Assembly (NCBI GenBank): GCA_023431055.1
Contig: JAEYXX010000021.1
Location: forward strand, 1 to 8,272
Direction of reading: 5' to 3'
Length of the DNA: 8,272 bases
Source: Pseudomonadota bacterium
GTDB lineage: Bacteria > Pseudomonadota > Gammaproteobacteria > Pseudomonadales > Pseudomonadaceae
Within the stretch, counting starts at the first letter, position 1. The number at the start of each line of letters is the position of its first letter. Under the pieces are notes generated by a model. It was not told the origin of the DNA and ran no database searches. It saw only the letters and a list, made by a program, of their open reading frames with translations. The position numbers and the translations under genes are program-made. This document shows positions 1 through 7,567 of the stretch, piece after piece.

Positions 1-1
1 C

Positions 2-1564
2 GAGCGCCTGTATGCCGCCGCCCAGGTCTTCATCAACCGCATCGTCAATGACAGTGGCCTGGGACAGGACGCCGAGGCCGAGGTGCGCCAGCGCACCGAA
101 CTGATCAGTCGCGGTACCGCCGAAGTCACCATGCTGCTCGGTCAGTTGCGCACCATCGGCACGGCAGCGCTGGGGCAGGGCGTGCTGCATTCCAATGACA
201 GCATGCGCCTGGATGAATTGCTGAGCGCCCTGGAAAAACTGCAGGGTGCCTACGGGCTGATGCTGGAGCCGCTGCGCGGTGGCGCCCTGGCGGCGCAGGC
301 CGAAGCCAGCCTGAGCAGCCTGGCGGAGCTGGCCGGTCGGCTGGAGGAAGAGGTGATCATGTCCGACAGCCTGAGCACGCCCTGGCCAGTGTTCTTCGAG
401 CAGATGGGCGGCCTGCTGGCGCGCACCCATGCGCTGGAGGACGCCAGCCTGCAGCGACTGGAGCAGCGCCTGGCCGAACGCCTGGCCGCCCAGCAGGCGC
501 GCATGTTCGGCCTGCTCGCCGCCATGCTCGGCGTCATGCTGCTGATCGCCTACCTGTATGGCGCCTTCTACCTGTCCATCCGTCAGACCCTGCAGGCCCT
601 GCGGGGCGTCATGCGGCAGGTCGCGGCGGGCGACATGACGGTGAGCTTCCAGGCCGCCAGCCGCGACGAGCTGGCCGAGCTCGGCCAGGACTTCAGCGCC
701 AGTGTGGCCCAGGTACGGGTGCTCATCGAGCGGGTCGGGCAGACCGCCGCCGAGGTGGAAGGCCAGGCGCAACGGGTCGAAGAGATCTCCAGCCAGAGCA
801 GCCAGGCGGTGCGCGAGCAGCGTGAACGCATCGACCAGGTGGCCACGGCGATGAACGAGATGTCCGCCACCGCCCAGGAAGTCGCGCGCAGCGCCGCCAC
901 GGCGGTGAACAATGCCCAGGGCGTGAACCGCGAAAGCAGTGCCGGACGCGAGCTGGTGGACAAGCAGGTGCGGGAAATCCAGCACCTGGCCGAAGGCCTC
1001 GATCGCGCGGTGGCGACCGTCAACCGCCTGGCCGCCGACAGCCAGGCCATCGGCCAGGTGCTGGACGTGATCAAGGGGGTCGCCGAGCAGACCAACCTGC
1101 TGGCGCTCAACGCGGCCATCGAGGCGGCGCGCGCCGGCGAGGCCGGGCGTGGTTTTGCCGTGGTCGCCGATGAGGTGCGCGCGCTGGCCAGTCGGACCCA
1201 GCAGAGCACCCAGGAAATCCAGGGCATGATCGATCGTCTGCAGCAGGGTACGCAGCAGTCGGTGACGTCGATGCGCCGCTCCAGCGATGCTGGCGAGCTG
1301 ACCAGCGAGCAGGCCAACAAGGCCGGCGAGTCGCTCGATGCCATCGCTCAACTGATCGCCACCATCAATGCCATGAACGCGCAGATTGCCAGTGCCGCCG
1401 AGGAGCAGACGGCTGTGGCCGAAGAGATCAACCGCAGCGTGCACCAGATCGCGGTGGCGGTTGACAGTGTTGCCGACGAGACCGAGCGCGGCGCACAGAC
1501 GGCGCGCAGCCTGGCAGGCCTCGGTGAGCGCCTGGGGGCGCTGGTGCGTCAGTTCCGCATCTGA
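2..1564 (+). CDS. Methyl-accepting chemotaxis protein, 5' end outside window
   Basis: Inner-membrane chemoreceptor that passes ligand signals to the CheA/CheW kinase array. The frame is open from base 2 without a stop, so the gene starts upstream; the GTG at 83 is an internal valine codon, not a start. The 520 visible residues comprise a helical, presumably periplasmic sensory segment (about 1-165), a transmembrane helix (about 503-577 in DNA, rich in Leu/Met/Ala), a HAMP linker (about 575-740) and a long coiled-coil signalling domain. The conserved hairpin tip that binds CheA/CheW is clear at about 1081-1180 ([20 protein letters not shown] followed by [15 protein letters not shown]). The protein ends LVRQFRI, so it has no C-terminal CheR/CheB-tethering pentapeptide. 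The ligand cannot be told from sequence. It is convergent with ybiT, from which an insertion sequence now separates it. Confidence 0.95.
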   Translation, partial: ERLYAAAQVFINRIVNDSGLGQDAEAEVRQRTELISRGTAEVTMLLGQLRTIGTAALGQGVLHSNDSMRLDELLSALEKLQGAYGLMLEPLRGGALAAQAEASLSSLAELAGRLEEEVIMSDSLSTPWPVFFEQMGGLLARTHALEDASLQRLEQRLAERLAAQQARMFGLLAAMLGVMLLIAYLYGAFYLSIRQTLQALRGVMRQVAAGDMTVSFQAASRDELAELGQDFSASVAQVRVLIERVGQTAAEVEGQAQRVEEISSQSSQAVREQRERIDQVATAMNEMSATAQEVARSAATAVNNAQGVNRESSAGRELVDKQVREIQHLAEGLDRAVATVNRLAADSQAIGQVLDVIKGVAEQTNLLALNAAIEAARAGEAGRGFAVVADEVRALASRTQQSTQEIQGMIDRLQQGTQQSVTSMRRSSDAGELTSEQANKAGESLDAIAQLIATINAMNAQIASAAEEQTAVAEEINRSVHQIAVAVDSVADETERGAQTARSLAGLGERLGALVRQFRI

Positions 1565-1600
1565 CGATTATCGAGTGGGCGGCTGACCTGAGTAACAAAA

Positions 1601-1616
1601 ACAAAGCCGGCTTATC
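1601..1616. terminator. Left arm of a hairpin terminator split by the IS
   Basis: ACAAAGCCGGCTTATC here pairs with GATTCGCGGGCTTTGT at 3212-3227: the outer 8 bases match perfectly and 13 of 16 overall. Read on the minus strand, the arm is followed by a T-rich run (TTTGTTTTTGTT), as in a Rho-independent terminator. Closing up the IS would bring the arms together between the 3' ends of the chemoreceptor gene and ybiT. That this was a shared bidirectional terminator is inference. Confidence 0.6.
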
Positions 1617-1632
1617 CAGAGCGTGTGAAAAC
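1617..1632 (+). repeat. Left terminal inverted repeat of the IS
   Basis: CAGAGCGTGTGAAAAC. It matches the reverse complement of the right end (CAGACTGTGTGAAAAC) at 14 of 16 positions. It marks the end distal to the transposase start and is the expected transposase binding and cleavage site. Confidence 0.75.
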
Positions 1633-1651
1633 GCCCTGACCTTAGGCAAAT

Positions 1652-1687
1652 CCAACGTCCCGACTGGTTCGGGGCGTTGGTGTTTTT
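1652..1687 (+). terminator. Rho-independent terminator inside the left IS end
   Basis: A 12-bp stem (1652-1663 with 1669-1680, one G-T wobble), a 5-base loop, then TGTTTTT on the plus strand. It lies inside the IS, 3' of the transposase stop. In the plus direction it would stop transcripts coming in from the chemoreceptor gene before they run antisense through the transposase. On the minus strand the run after the stem (ATTTGCC) is weak, so it is chiefly a plus-direction terminator. Confidence 0.75.
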
Positions 1688-1712
1688 GATGGCTGGAAAT
1701 GGAAGACGGGAT

Positions 1713-3134
1713 TTATCCCAACAGTTCGATCAACCGACGGGCACCCAGCACATTGATGGCTCGTTTCAGGTTGTAGGCGTTGACCGCCAGGGCCATTTCC
1801 GTCCGCGCTCCCCGCAGTTGTCGGAGCAGGAAGCGACCATTACCCAAAATCCACTGCTTCAGATTGCCGAAGGGATGTTCGACGATGGATCGGCGCCTGA
1901 CCATCATCTCTGGATGCGCCTGCATCCGCTGATGCATGCGTTCGAACGCAGCTTCATGGACATGCCGACTCACGTGTCGACGCTTGGCCTTGGTGCAGCG
2001 TGATTTCAAAGGACAGCCCGCGCAGTCATCCTGCACGGCATAGATGCGCTGTAGGCCACTGACCTGCTTGAACAGTAGCCACTTGCCCGCCGGGCATTGG
2101 TACTGATCGTTTTCTGCGTCGTAGCTGAAGGCGCTGCGATCGAATAGCGGTGTGTCGCCGCCCTTGTTATTGATGCCTCGATTCTCCGGCACATAGGCCG
2201 TGATCTTTGCATCGTCACAGGCTTGAAACTGCTCACCATTGGAGTAGCCGGCATCGGCTGTAACCGTCAGCGCTTCCTGTTCTAGGATCGCCTGGGCGGC
2301 CTTGGCCATAGGTTCCAGTTGCTGGTTATCGCTGCCGTCCTGAGTGACGACATGATGCACGATCAGCCCATGCTCGCCATCTACCGCGCTTTGCACGTTA
2401 TAAGCCACGCGAGCCCCCTGGTGGGTACGCATCATGCGGGCCTCGTCCTCGCCCACGACGAACTGATCCAGCCCCTGCGCCTCCATCAACGCCTGGGCTG
2501 TCAGGTTATCGGCATGTCGGCCCTCCAGGTGCTGCAGCGCAGCCTTGACCGCACTGCGATCAACCCCTTCAGCCGCCTCACTGCGGTCAGCCTCGTCCAG
2601 TTCTGCCAGATAACGGCTTATCTGCGCCTCCAGCTTGGCTTGTTGGCGCTTGAGCTTCGTCAGGCTCAGATGCTTGCGTTGCGACGCCACCGCCTGAAAC
2701 TTGCTGCCATCGATGGCCACGAGCTGCCCACTGATCAGTCCCACCTGACGACAGAACTGGACGAAGGTGCGGCAGGTCGCCTGAAACGCAGCACTGTTGT
2801 CCTTGCGGAAATCGGCAATGGTCTTGAAGTCCGGTGCCAATCGGCCCAGCAGCCACATCACCTCGACATTGCGTTGGCACTCGGCTTCCAGGCGTCGGGA
2901 GGAGCGGATGCGCTGGAAGTAACCGTATAGATAAAGCTTGAGTAGATCCGCCGGATCGTAGCCAGGACGTCCAGTCTTGAGCGGCTCGGCCTTGCTGAAA
3001 CCCAGAGCCTGCAGATCCAGACGAGCGACATAGGCCTCGATCACCCGTACCAGATGATCCTCCGGTACCAGCTCCTCCAATGTGGGAGGAAACAGGCTGC
3101 TTTGCTGACGACCTTCGCCCTGGATGTAGCCCAT
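1713..3134 (-). CDS. IS1182-family DDE transposase
   Basis: Transposase that cuts and joins the IS ends. Numbering from the longest frame (TTG at 3155, 480 residues): the N-terminal DUF772-like domain covers about 20-130 (LFPPTLEELVPEDHLVR, GRPGYDPADLLKLYLYGYF), followed by a DDE catalytic core. Candidate catalytic acids are D149 (VAIDGSKF), D301 (VTADAGYSNG) and E426 (VEHPFGNLKQW). The cysteine cluster typical of this family (C354, C378, C381, C387) lies between the second D and the E. I prefer the ATG at 3134 (473 residues, MGYIQGEGRQQSSLFP) because related transposases begin at this point; TTG 3155 and ATG 3152 upstream lie inside a hairpin. No frameshift or stop is seen, so the enzyme looks intact. 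The family is confident; the specific IS name is not assigned. Confidence 0.92.
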   Translation of the reverse strand: MGYIQGEGRQQSSLFPPTLEELVPEDHLVRVIEAYVARLDLQALGFSKAEPLKTGRPGYDPADLLKLYLYGYFQRIRSSRRLEAECQRNVEVMWLLGRLAPDFKTIADFRKDNSAAFQATCRTFVQFCRQVGLISGQLVAIDGSKFQAVASQRKHLSLTKLKRQQAKLEAQISRYLAELDEADRSEAAEGVDRSAVKAALQHLEGRHADNLTAQALMEAQGLDQFVVGEDEARMMRTHQGARVAYNVQSAVDGEHGLIVHHVVTQDGSDNQQLEPMAKAAQAILEQEALTVTADAGYSNGEQFQACDDAKITAYVPENRGINNKGGDTPLFDRSAFSYDAENDQYQCPAGKWLLFKQVSGLQRIYAVQDDCAGCPLKSRCTKAKRRHVSRHVHEAAFERMHQRMQAHPEMMVRRRSIVEHPFGNLKQWILGNGRFLLRQLRGARTEMALAVNAYNLKRAINVLGARRLIELLG

Positions 3135-3138
3135 AAAC

Positions 3139-3172
3139 GACAATGCCCCCATCAACTGATGGAGGCATTGTC
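3139..3172 (-). promoter_or_regulatory. Hairpin over the transposase translation start region
   Basis: A 14-bp inverted repeat (3139-3152 with 3159-3172, one G-T wobble, 6-base loop) ends five bases before the preferred transposase ATG at 3134. In the mRNA its 3' arm contains the G-rich run that would act as ribosome binding site, and the loop and arm hold the alternative TTG and ATG starts. If transcribed from outside, the folded RNA would hide the ribosome binding site, a known way for insertion sequences to limit transposition. The structure is seen; the function is inferred. Confidence 0.5.
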
Positions 3173-3196
3173 TTTAGCTTGCTCTCAGACTGCTAG

Positions 3197-3212
3197 GTTT
3201 TCACACAGTCTG
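3197..3212 (-). repeat. Right terminal inverted repeat of the IS
   Basis: On the minus strand this reads CAGACTGTGTGAAAAC, partner of the left end at 1617-1632. It also overlaps a small internal inverted repeat (AGACTG at 3187-3192 with CAGTCT at 3206-3211), which blurs the outer border by a base or two. Confidence 0.75.
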
Positions 3213-3227
3213 ATTCGCGGGCTTTGT
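3212..3227. terminator. Right arm of the hairpin terminator split by the IS
   Basis: GATTCGCGGGCTTTGT is complementary to 1601-1616 across the IS and lies 17 bases past the ybiT stop codon. Without its partner it can no longer form the terminator, so ybiT transcripts may now run into the IS, in the same direction as the transposase is not (the transposase is also on the minus strand, so read-through would be sense to it). Confidence 0.6.
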
Positions 3228-3244
3228 CATATTTGCAGCAGGCC

Positions 3245-4831
<1,587 letters not shown>

Positions 4832-5062
4832 GAGGCTTTATCTCGCGTGTTTCTTAAGTGATGCGTTCATGTTTGGGGCATTTCGGGACAAAGACGTGGT
4901 GATCTCTGCACCGGCCGCTGGCGCCATCGCGACGATGCGGGCACCGATTCAGCGGAGCCGCGCTGCTTGGCAATTAACGGCGGCTAATGCCGGCCATCAA
5001 GCACATGGGCGCGCAAGTGTGGCGCGCATTGTACGGAGGTCGGTAAGGAATACCCAGCGCCT

Positions 5063-5077
5063 TTACGAGACTTGTAA
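5063..5077. promoter_or_regulatory. Possible GntR-type operator before gntR
   Basis: TTACGAGACTTGTAA has dyad ends (TTAC/GTAA) around an asymmetric centre and overlaps the start of the ribosome binding site of the downstream regulator. FCD-type GntR proteins bind short dyads and often repress themselves, so this could be an autoregulatory site. The evidence is weak: only four base pairs per half are symmetric. Confidence 0.22.
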
Positions 5078-5086
5078 GGGGAAGTC

Positions 5087-5818
5087 ATGAGCGGACCGGG
5101 ACAACGGGTGCTGGCACTGCTGCGGCAGATGATCGCTGAAGGCAGCCTGGCGGCGGGTGAGCGCATCGCCGAGATCCCCACGGCCGAGCGCCTGGGCGTA
5201 TCGCGCATGCCGGTGCGCATGGCGTTTCGCGTGCTGGAGCAGGAAGGCCTGTTGATCCGCCACGGCGCGCGCGGCTACGTGGTGCGGCAACTGGGCGAAG
5301 AGGAACTGGCCGGCGCCGTGGAAGTGCGCGGTGTGCTGGAAGGCCTGGCCGCGCGCCAGGCCGCCGAGCGCGGTGTATCCGAGGCCGTGCGTGCGGTGCT
5401 GCTGGAATGCCTGGCGCAGGGTGACCAGCTATTCGACAAGGGTTACCTGAGCGAAGAAGACCTGACCCGCTACCACGACATTAACCTGCGCTTTCACCAG
5501 ACGCTGGTGGAAGCCAGCGGCAACCCGGCCATCGCCACCGCCCTGGCGCGCAACGACCACCTGCCATTCGCCTCGGTCAGCGCCCTGGCCGTGGATCGCG
5601 CCCACCTGGATCGTGAATACCGCCGCTTCAACTTTGCCCATCTGCAACACCACGCCGCCGTCGACGCTGTGCTCGCCGGCCAAGGCGCCCGCGCCGAGGG
5701 CATCATGCGCGAACACGCCAACGCCACCTTGCGCTACGCGCGGTTGTTCGGCACGGAGGAGGGCGCGAGCATTGGACGGACGGTGATACAGCGGGCCGGT
5801 AGGAGTTTGGGCGAATAG
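5087..5818 (+). CDS. GntR family (FadR/FCD subfamily) transcriptional regulator
   Basis: DNA-binding regulator, 243 residues, typical for the FCD subfamily. An N-terminal winged helix-turn-helix covers about 5-68 (IAEIPTAERLGVSRMPVRMA as the recognition part, then the wing GLLIRHGARGYVVR). An all-helical FCD effector domain covers about 78-218. Metal/ligand-site residues of FCD domains appear as N133 and H137 (NLRFHQTLVEASGN), H188 (HHAAVDAV) and H210 (REHANATLR); Asn occupies the place often held by Asp. The ATG at 5087 has a strong ribosome binding site (AAGGGG, 7 bases upstream). It is divergent from ybiT across 255 bases, in which I see no confident promoter. The target genes and effector (FCD members commonly sense organic acids) cannot be told from this window, because no catabolic gene is adjacent. 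Confidence 0.93.
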   Translation: MSGPGQRVLALLRQMIAEGSLAAGERIAEIPTAERLGVSRMPVRMAFRVLEQEGLLIRHGARGYVVRQLGEEELAGAVEVRGVLEGLAARQAAERGVSEAVRAVLLECLAQGDQLFDKGYLSEEDLTRYHDINLRFHQTLVEASGNPAIATALARNDHLPFASVSALAVDRAHLDREYRRFNFAHLQHHAAVDAVLAGQGARAEGIMREHANATLRYARLFGTEEGASIGRTVIQRAGRSLGE

Positions 5819-5850
5819 TCGCTCTTCTGCAGAGGTGGGCTTTAGCCGCC

Positions 5851-5875
5851 GTAGCCCGGATGCAATCCGGGAAGG
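5851..5875. repeat. REP-like palindrome
   Basis: GTAGCCCGGATGCAATCCGG and the following bases contain a perfect 7-bp stem (5855-5861 with 5865-5871) around GCA. This form of short palindrome is a common intergenic repeat in Pseudomonas chromosomes. It lies between the 3' ends of the convergent gntR and intI genes, where it could slow RNA decay or weakly end transcription. There is no T run, so it is not a classic terminator. Confidence 0.65.
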
Positions 5876-5892
5876 GCATGACGATCACCAGT

Positions 5893-6855
5893 CTACCCCA
5901 GCGGGCTGACGACACCGGCGAAGCCCTGGCCAAGCACATGCGTGTAAATCTGCGTCGTGCGGATATCGGCATGCCCCAGCAACGTCTGCACGGTGCGGAT
6001 ATCACTGCCCCGGCGCAGCAGTTCGGTGGCAAAGCTGTGGCGAAAGGTATGGCAACTGGCAGGCTTATGCAGGCCAGACTGCCTGACCGCGTACCTGACC
6101 GCCTTCTGAATGGCACTGACATGCAGGTGATGACGAACGATCTGCCCGTCTTCATCCGTGCAAAGCCCCGTGGACGGGAACAGCCATTGCCACTCGAAGG
6201 AGCGTCCGGCCTTTGGATATTTGCGGCGTAATGCAAAGGGCAGGCTGACCGGAGCCTGATAAAAGCTGTCCCGTCGCTTCCAGGCGTGAAACATTCGCTC
6301 TCTGCGCTCAAGTAACGGCGTGATCAAGGTGGCTGGCAAGAGTGTCGTTCGATCCTTGGCGCCTTTGCCGTCATGGACGGTGATGACCTGCTTATCGAAA
6401 TCGATATCCTTGATGCGCAGGCGCGCCGCCTCTACTACGCGCAAACCGGCGCCGTACATCAGCGAAGCCAGTAACTGATGAGGTTGACCCAACCTGGCAA
6501 TCAGCGCTGTCGCTTCCTCGTGGGTCAGCACGCATGGAATGCGCGCCGAGCGTTTGGCACGCACCACCTCGCCAACTTGCCCAAGGGGCTGCTGCAGAAC
6601 CTTGTCGTATAGGAAAACCAGTGCATTGAGCGCCAGATTCTGTGTGGCTGCGGCCACCTTGCGCTCAACGGCCAGCCAGGAGAGAAAAGCGTTGACCTCG
6701 GTAGCGCCGAGCTCCAGCGGATGGCGCAGCTTATGGAAACGGATGAAATAGCGAATCCAGTACCAGTAGGATTTTTCCGTGCGGATGCTGTAATGGTGAA
6801 CGCGCATCACCGTCCTGAACTGCTCTTGCAAACGAGGTTTGCTGGAGGTCTCCAT
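5893..6855 (-). CDS. intI: Integron integrase (tyrosine recombinase)
   Basis: Site-specific recombinase that inserts, excises and shuffles cassettes by acting on attI and folded single-stranded attC. The 320 residues match the length of Pseudomonas chromosomal IntI proteins. The N-terminal SAM-like core-binding domain spans about 8-93 (SYWYWIRYFIRFHKLRHP). Catalytic residues are R139 (GAGLRVVEAARL), K164/K167 (HDGKGAKDR), H269 and R272 (CHTFRHSFATELL), H295 (LLGHADIRTT) and nucleophile Y304 (QIYTHVLG). The integron-specific insertion that separates IntI from XerC/D is present at about 214-228 (PKAGRSFEWQWLFPS). The ATG at 6855 has a good ribosome binding site (AGGGAG, 6 bases upstream). A LexA box and a promoter lie just upstream, so expression is probably SOS-induced. 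It appears intact and active. Confidence 0.97.
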   Translation of the reverse strand: METSSKPRLQEQFRTVMRVHHYSIRTEKSYWYWIRYFIRFHKLRHPLELGATEVNAFLSWLAVERKVAAATQNLALNALVFLYDKVLQQPLGQVGEVVRAKRSARIPCVLTHEEATALIARLGQPHQLLASLMYGAGLRVVEAARLRIKDIDFDKQVITVHDGKGAKDRTTLLPATLITPLLERRERMFHAWKRRDSFYQAPVSLPFALRRKYPKAGRSFEWQWLFPSTGLCTDEDGQIVRHHLHVSAIQKAVRYAVRQSGLHKPASCHTFRHSFATELLRRGSDIRTVQTLLGHADIRTTQIYTHVLGQGFAGVVSPLG

Positions 6856-6869
6856 GGCCGACTCCCTGG

Positions 6870-6885
6870 CTGTGTTTTTGTACAG
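6870..6885 (-). promoter_or_regulatory. LexA (SOS) box controlling intI
   Basis: CTGTGTTTTTGTACAG fits the gammaproteobacterial LexA consensus CTGT-N8-ACAG exactly and, as I recall it, differs by one base from the LexA box upstream of class 1 intI1. It lies next to the -10 element of the proposed intI promoter, over the expected transcription start, a position where LexA would block initiation. Confidence 0.9.
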
Positions 6886-6886
6886 T

Positions 6887-6916
6887 AGTAATGGTAGAGC
6901 AAAAAGAGGAAGTCAA
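6887..6916 (-). promoter_or_regulatory. Putative intI promoter (PintI)
   Basis: On the minus strand, -35 TTGACT (6911-6916) is followed after 18 bases by -10 ATTACT (6887-6892). The -35 matches consensus at 5 of 6 positions; the -10 is weak. It points toward intI and is immediately followed by the LexA box. Confidence 0.55.
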
Positions 6917-6925
6917 GCGAATACG

Positions 6926-6954
6926 TTGGCAGGTTAGCGATGGGGCAGTAAGAT
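6926..6954 (+). promoter_or_regulatory. Putative cassette promoter Pc
   Basis: -35 TTGGCA (6926-6931, 5 of 6 to consensus), 17-base spacer, -10 TAAGAT (6949-6954, 4 of 6). It faces the cassettes, sits between intI and attI about 100 bases before the first cassette, and is back to back with PintI. No coding gene starts in the 70 bases that follow, so the RNA would have a leader that includes the attI inverted repeat. Confidence 0.6.
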
Positions 6955-7061
6955 TTTGATTTTATTAGATTTGTTTTGTGGCGGGCATGCCGATGGTGCG
7001 GAGTTAGATGGAAGGCTCTACTATCGTGTTAGTACCGCCTTCCATCTAATCACTGTTGTGC
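6955..7061 (+). other. attI: attI recombination site region
   Basis: Integrase-proximal attachment site. The insertion point is placed at G7055^T7056 in GTTGTGC (7055-7061), because this heptamer is the exact reverse complement of GCACAAC (7491-7497), the first core of the attC of cassette 1; in a circular cassette these two must pair. The left limit of attI is not visible and is given as the end of the promoter. Other GTT-type motifs (7003, 7028) and ATTAGAT (6964) lie upstream and could be accessory integrase binding sites. Confidence 0.75.
7004..7049. repeat. Perfect 13-bp inverted repeat in attI
   Basis: TTAGATGGAAGGC (7004-7016) and GCCTTCCATCTAA (7037-7049) are perfect reverse complements around a 20-base loop. 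The left arm begins within GTTAGAT, which fits the core-site consensus GTTRRRY. The right arm ends six bases before the attI cut. The core orientation (GTT outward on the left) is the reverse of an attC, so this is not an attC. It would also fold in the leader RNA of cassette 1. Confidence 0.85.
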
Positions 7062-7561
7062 ACCAAACGCAAGGAAGCACCATGCAACTCAAAATATCAA
7101 TGCAAGACGAAATTACGCAAGATGAAGTTATTGCGTTATACACAGCCAACGAATGGTCATCCGCCCAAAAGCCAGATCAACTATTACCGGCACTGCGCAA
7201 CTCACACACACTTGTCACCGCTAGGCTTGATGGCAGGCTTGTTGGTATTGGTAACGCAATCTCTGATGGACATCTTGTCGCCTACTTTCCTCACATGCTG
7301 GTTCATCCAAATTTTCAAGGCCAGGGTATCGGAAAAAAAATGATGCAGGCCATGCTCAGTAAGTACGCAGGTTTCCATCAGCTAATGTTAACAGCTGACG
7401 GAGATGCCATTGAGTTTTATCGGACCCTTGGTTTTTGCAGAGCAGGTAAAACAGAGCCAATGTGGATATACGCTGGTACGGAGCACTGATGCACAACAAT
7501 GCGCTCAAATCGCTCACTTCGTTCGCTGGGACTGGCTAAAGCCAGCCCCTTAGCTTAATCG
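7056..7561 (+). mobile_element. Gene cassette 1 (GNAT)
   Basis: A 506-base cassette from T7056 to G7561: short 5' leader, one gene, and attC at the 3' end. Its limits follow from the attI cut and the R' core GTTATAC at 7561-7567. Composition is AT-richer than the chromosomal flank, which supports independent origin. Confidence 0.88.
7082..7489 (+). CDS. GNAT family N-acetyltransferase (cassette-borne)
   Basis: Predicted cytoplasmic acetyl-CoA-dependent acyltransferase, 135 residues, a single GNAT domain. Motif A, the acetyl-CoA pyrophosphate loop, is MLVHPNFQGQGIGKKMMQAM (about 72-91) with Q79-x-x-G82-x-G84. The C-terminal part has AIEFYRTLGF (109-118), usual for the family. The frame stays open upstream to 6956, but the ATG at 7082 is chosen because it lies within the cassette and follows AAGGAA by five bases; the upstream extension would cross attI. 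The substrate is unknown: it does not look like a known aminoglycoside acetyltransferase, and small GNATs of this sort are common in chromosomal integrons. Transcription probably comes from Pc. The stop is one base before attC. Confidence 0.92.
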   Translation: MQLKISMQDEITQDEVIALYTANEWSSAQKPDQLLPALRNSHTLVTARLDGRLVGIGNAISDGHLVAYFPHMLVHPNFQGQGIGKKMMQAMLSKYAGFHQLMLTADGDAIEFYRTLGFCRAGKTEPMWIYAGTEH

Positions 7562-7567
7562 TTATAC
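7491..7567 (+). other. attC: attC site of cassette 1
   Basis: 77-base imperfect palindrome. R'' is GCACAAC (7491-7497) and R' is GTTATAC (7561-7567), with the cut after G7561. The inner L boxes pair as GCT-C-AA (7503-7508) with the reverse complement GCTAA of the right arm; C7506 is the extra unpaired base that gives the folded site its polarity. The variable centre contains a CTGGCT/AGCCAG hairpin (7532-7545) and the GCTCACTTCGTTCGCTGGGA type of segment frequent in attC sites. R'' and R' differ at two positions because R' now belongs partly to the next cassette. Confidence 0.88.

Larger units (their letters stand above)
1617..3211 (-). mobile_element. IS1182-family insertion sequence
   Basis: About 1.6-kb element with a single transposase gene of the IS1182 type, bounded by imperfect terminal inverted repeats. 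The ends share CAGA, two unmatched bases, then GTGTGAAAAC (1617-1632 on the left; reverse complement at 3197-3212 on the right). Size and gene content fit the family. The exact boundaries are uncertain by a few bases because the repeats are imperfect and no clear direct target duplication is visible. The element interrupts a terminator-like inverted repeat and no coding frame, so it probably does little harm to the flanking genes. Confidence 0.85.

Noticed and set aside
583..1344. 253-codon minus-strand frame inside the chemoreceptor gene
   Set aside because: Ser/Ala/Arg-rich product typical of an antisense shadow; the plus strand encodes the conserved signalling domain.
4832..5086. Promoters for the divergent ybiT and gntR genes
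   Set aside because: Several loose -35/-10 pairs can be drawn on both strands, but none is clearly better than expected by chance.
5855..5871. REP hairpin as the intrinsic terminator of gntR or intI
   Set aside because: There is no T run on either strand after the stem; it fits an interspersed palindrome better.
7003..7009. GTTAGAT as the attI recombination point
   Set aside because: It fits GTTRRRY, but the R'' core of the cassette 1 attC (GCACAAC) pairs exactly with GTTGTGC at 7055-7061, so the junction is at 7055. Kept only as a possible accessory site.
6956..7081. N-terminal extension of the GNAT gene from 6956
   Set aside because: It would cross the attI junction and the inverted repeat; the ATG at 7082 lies within the cassette and has a ribosome binding site.
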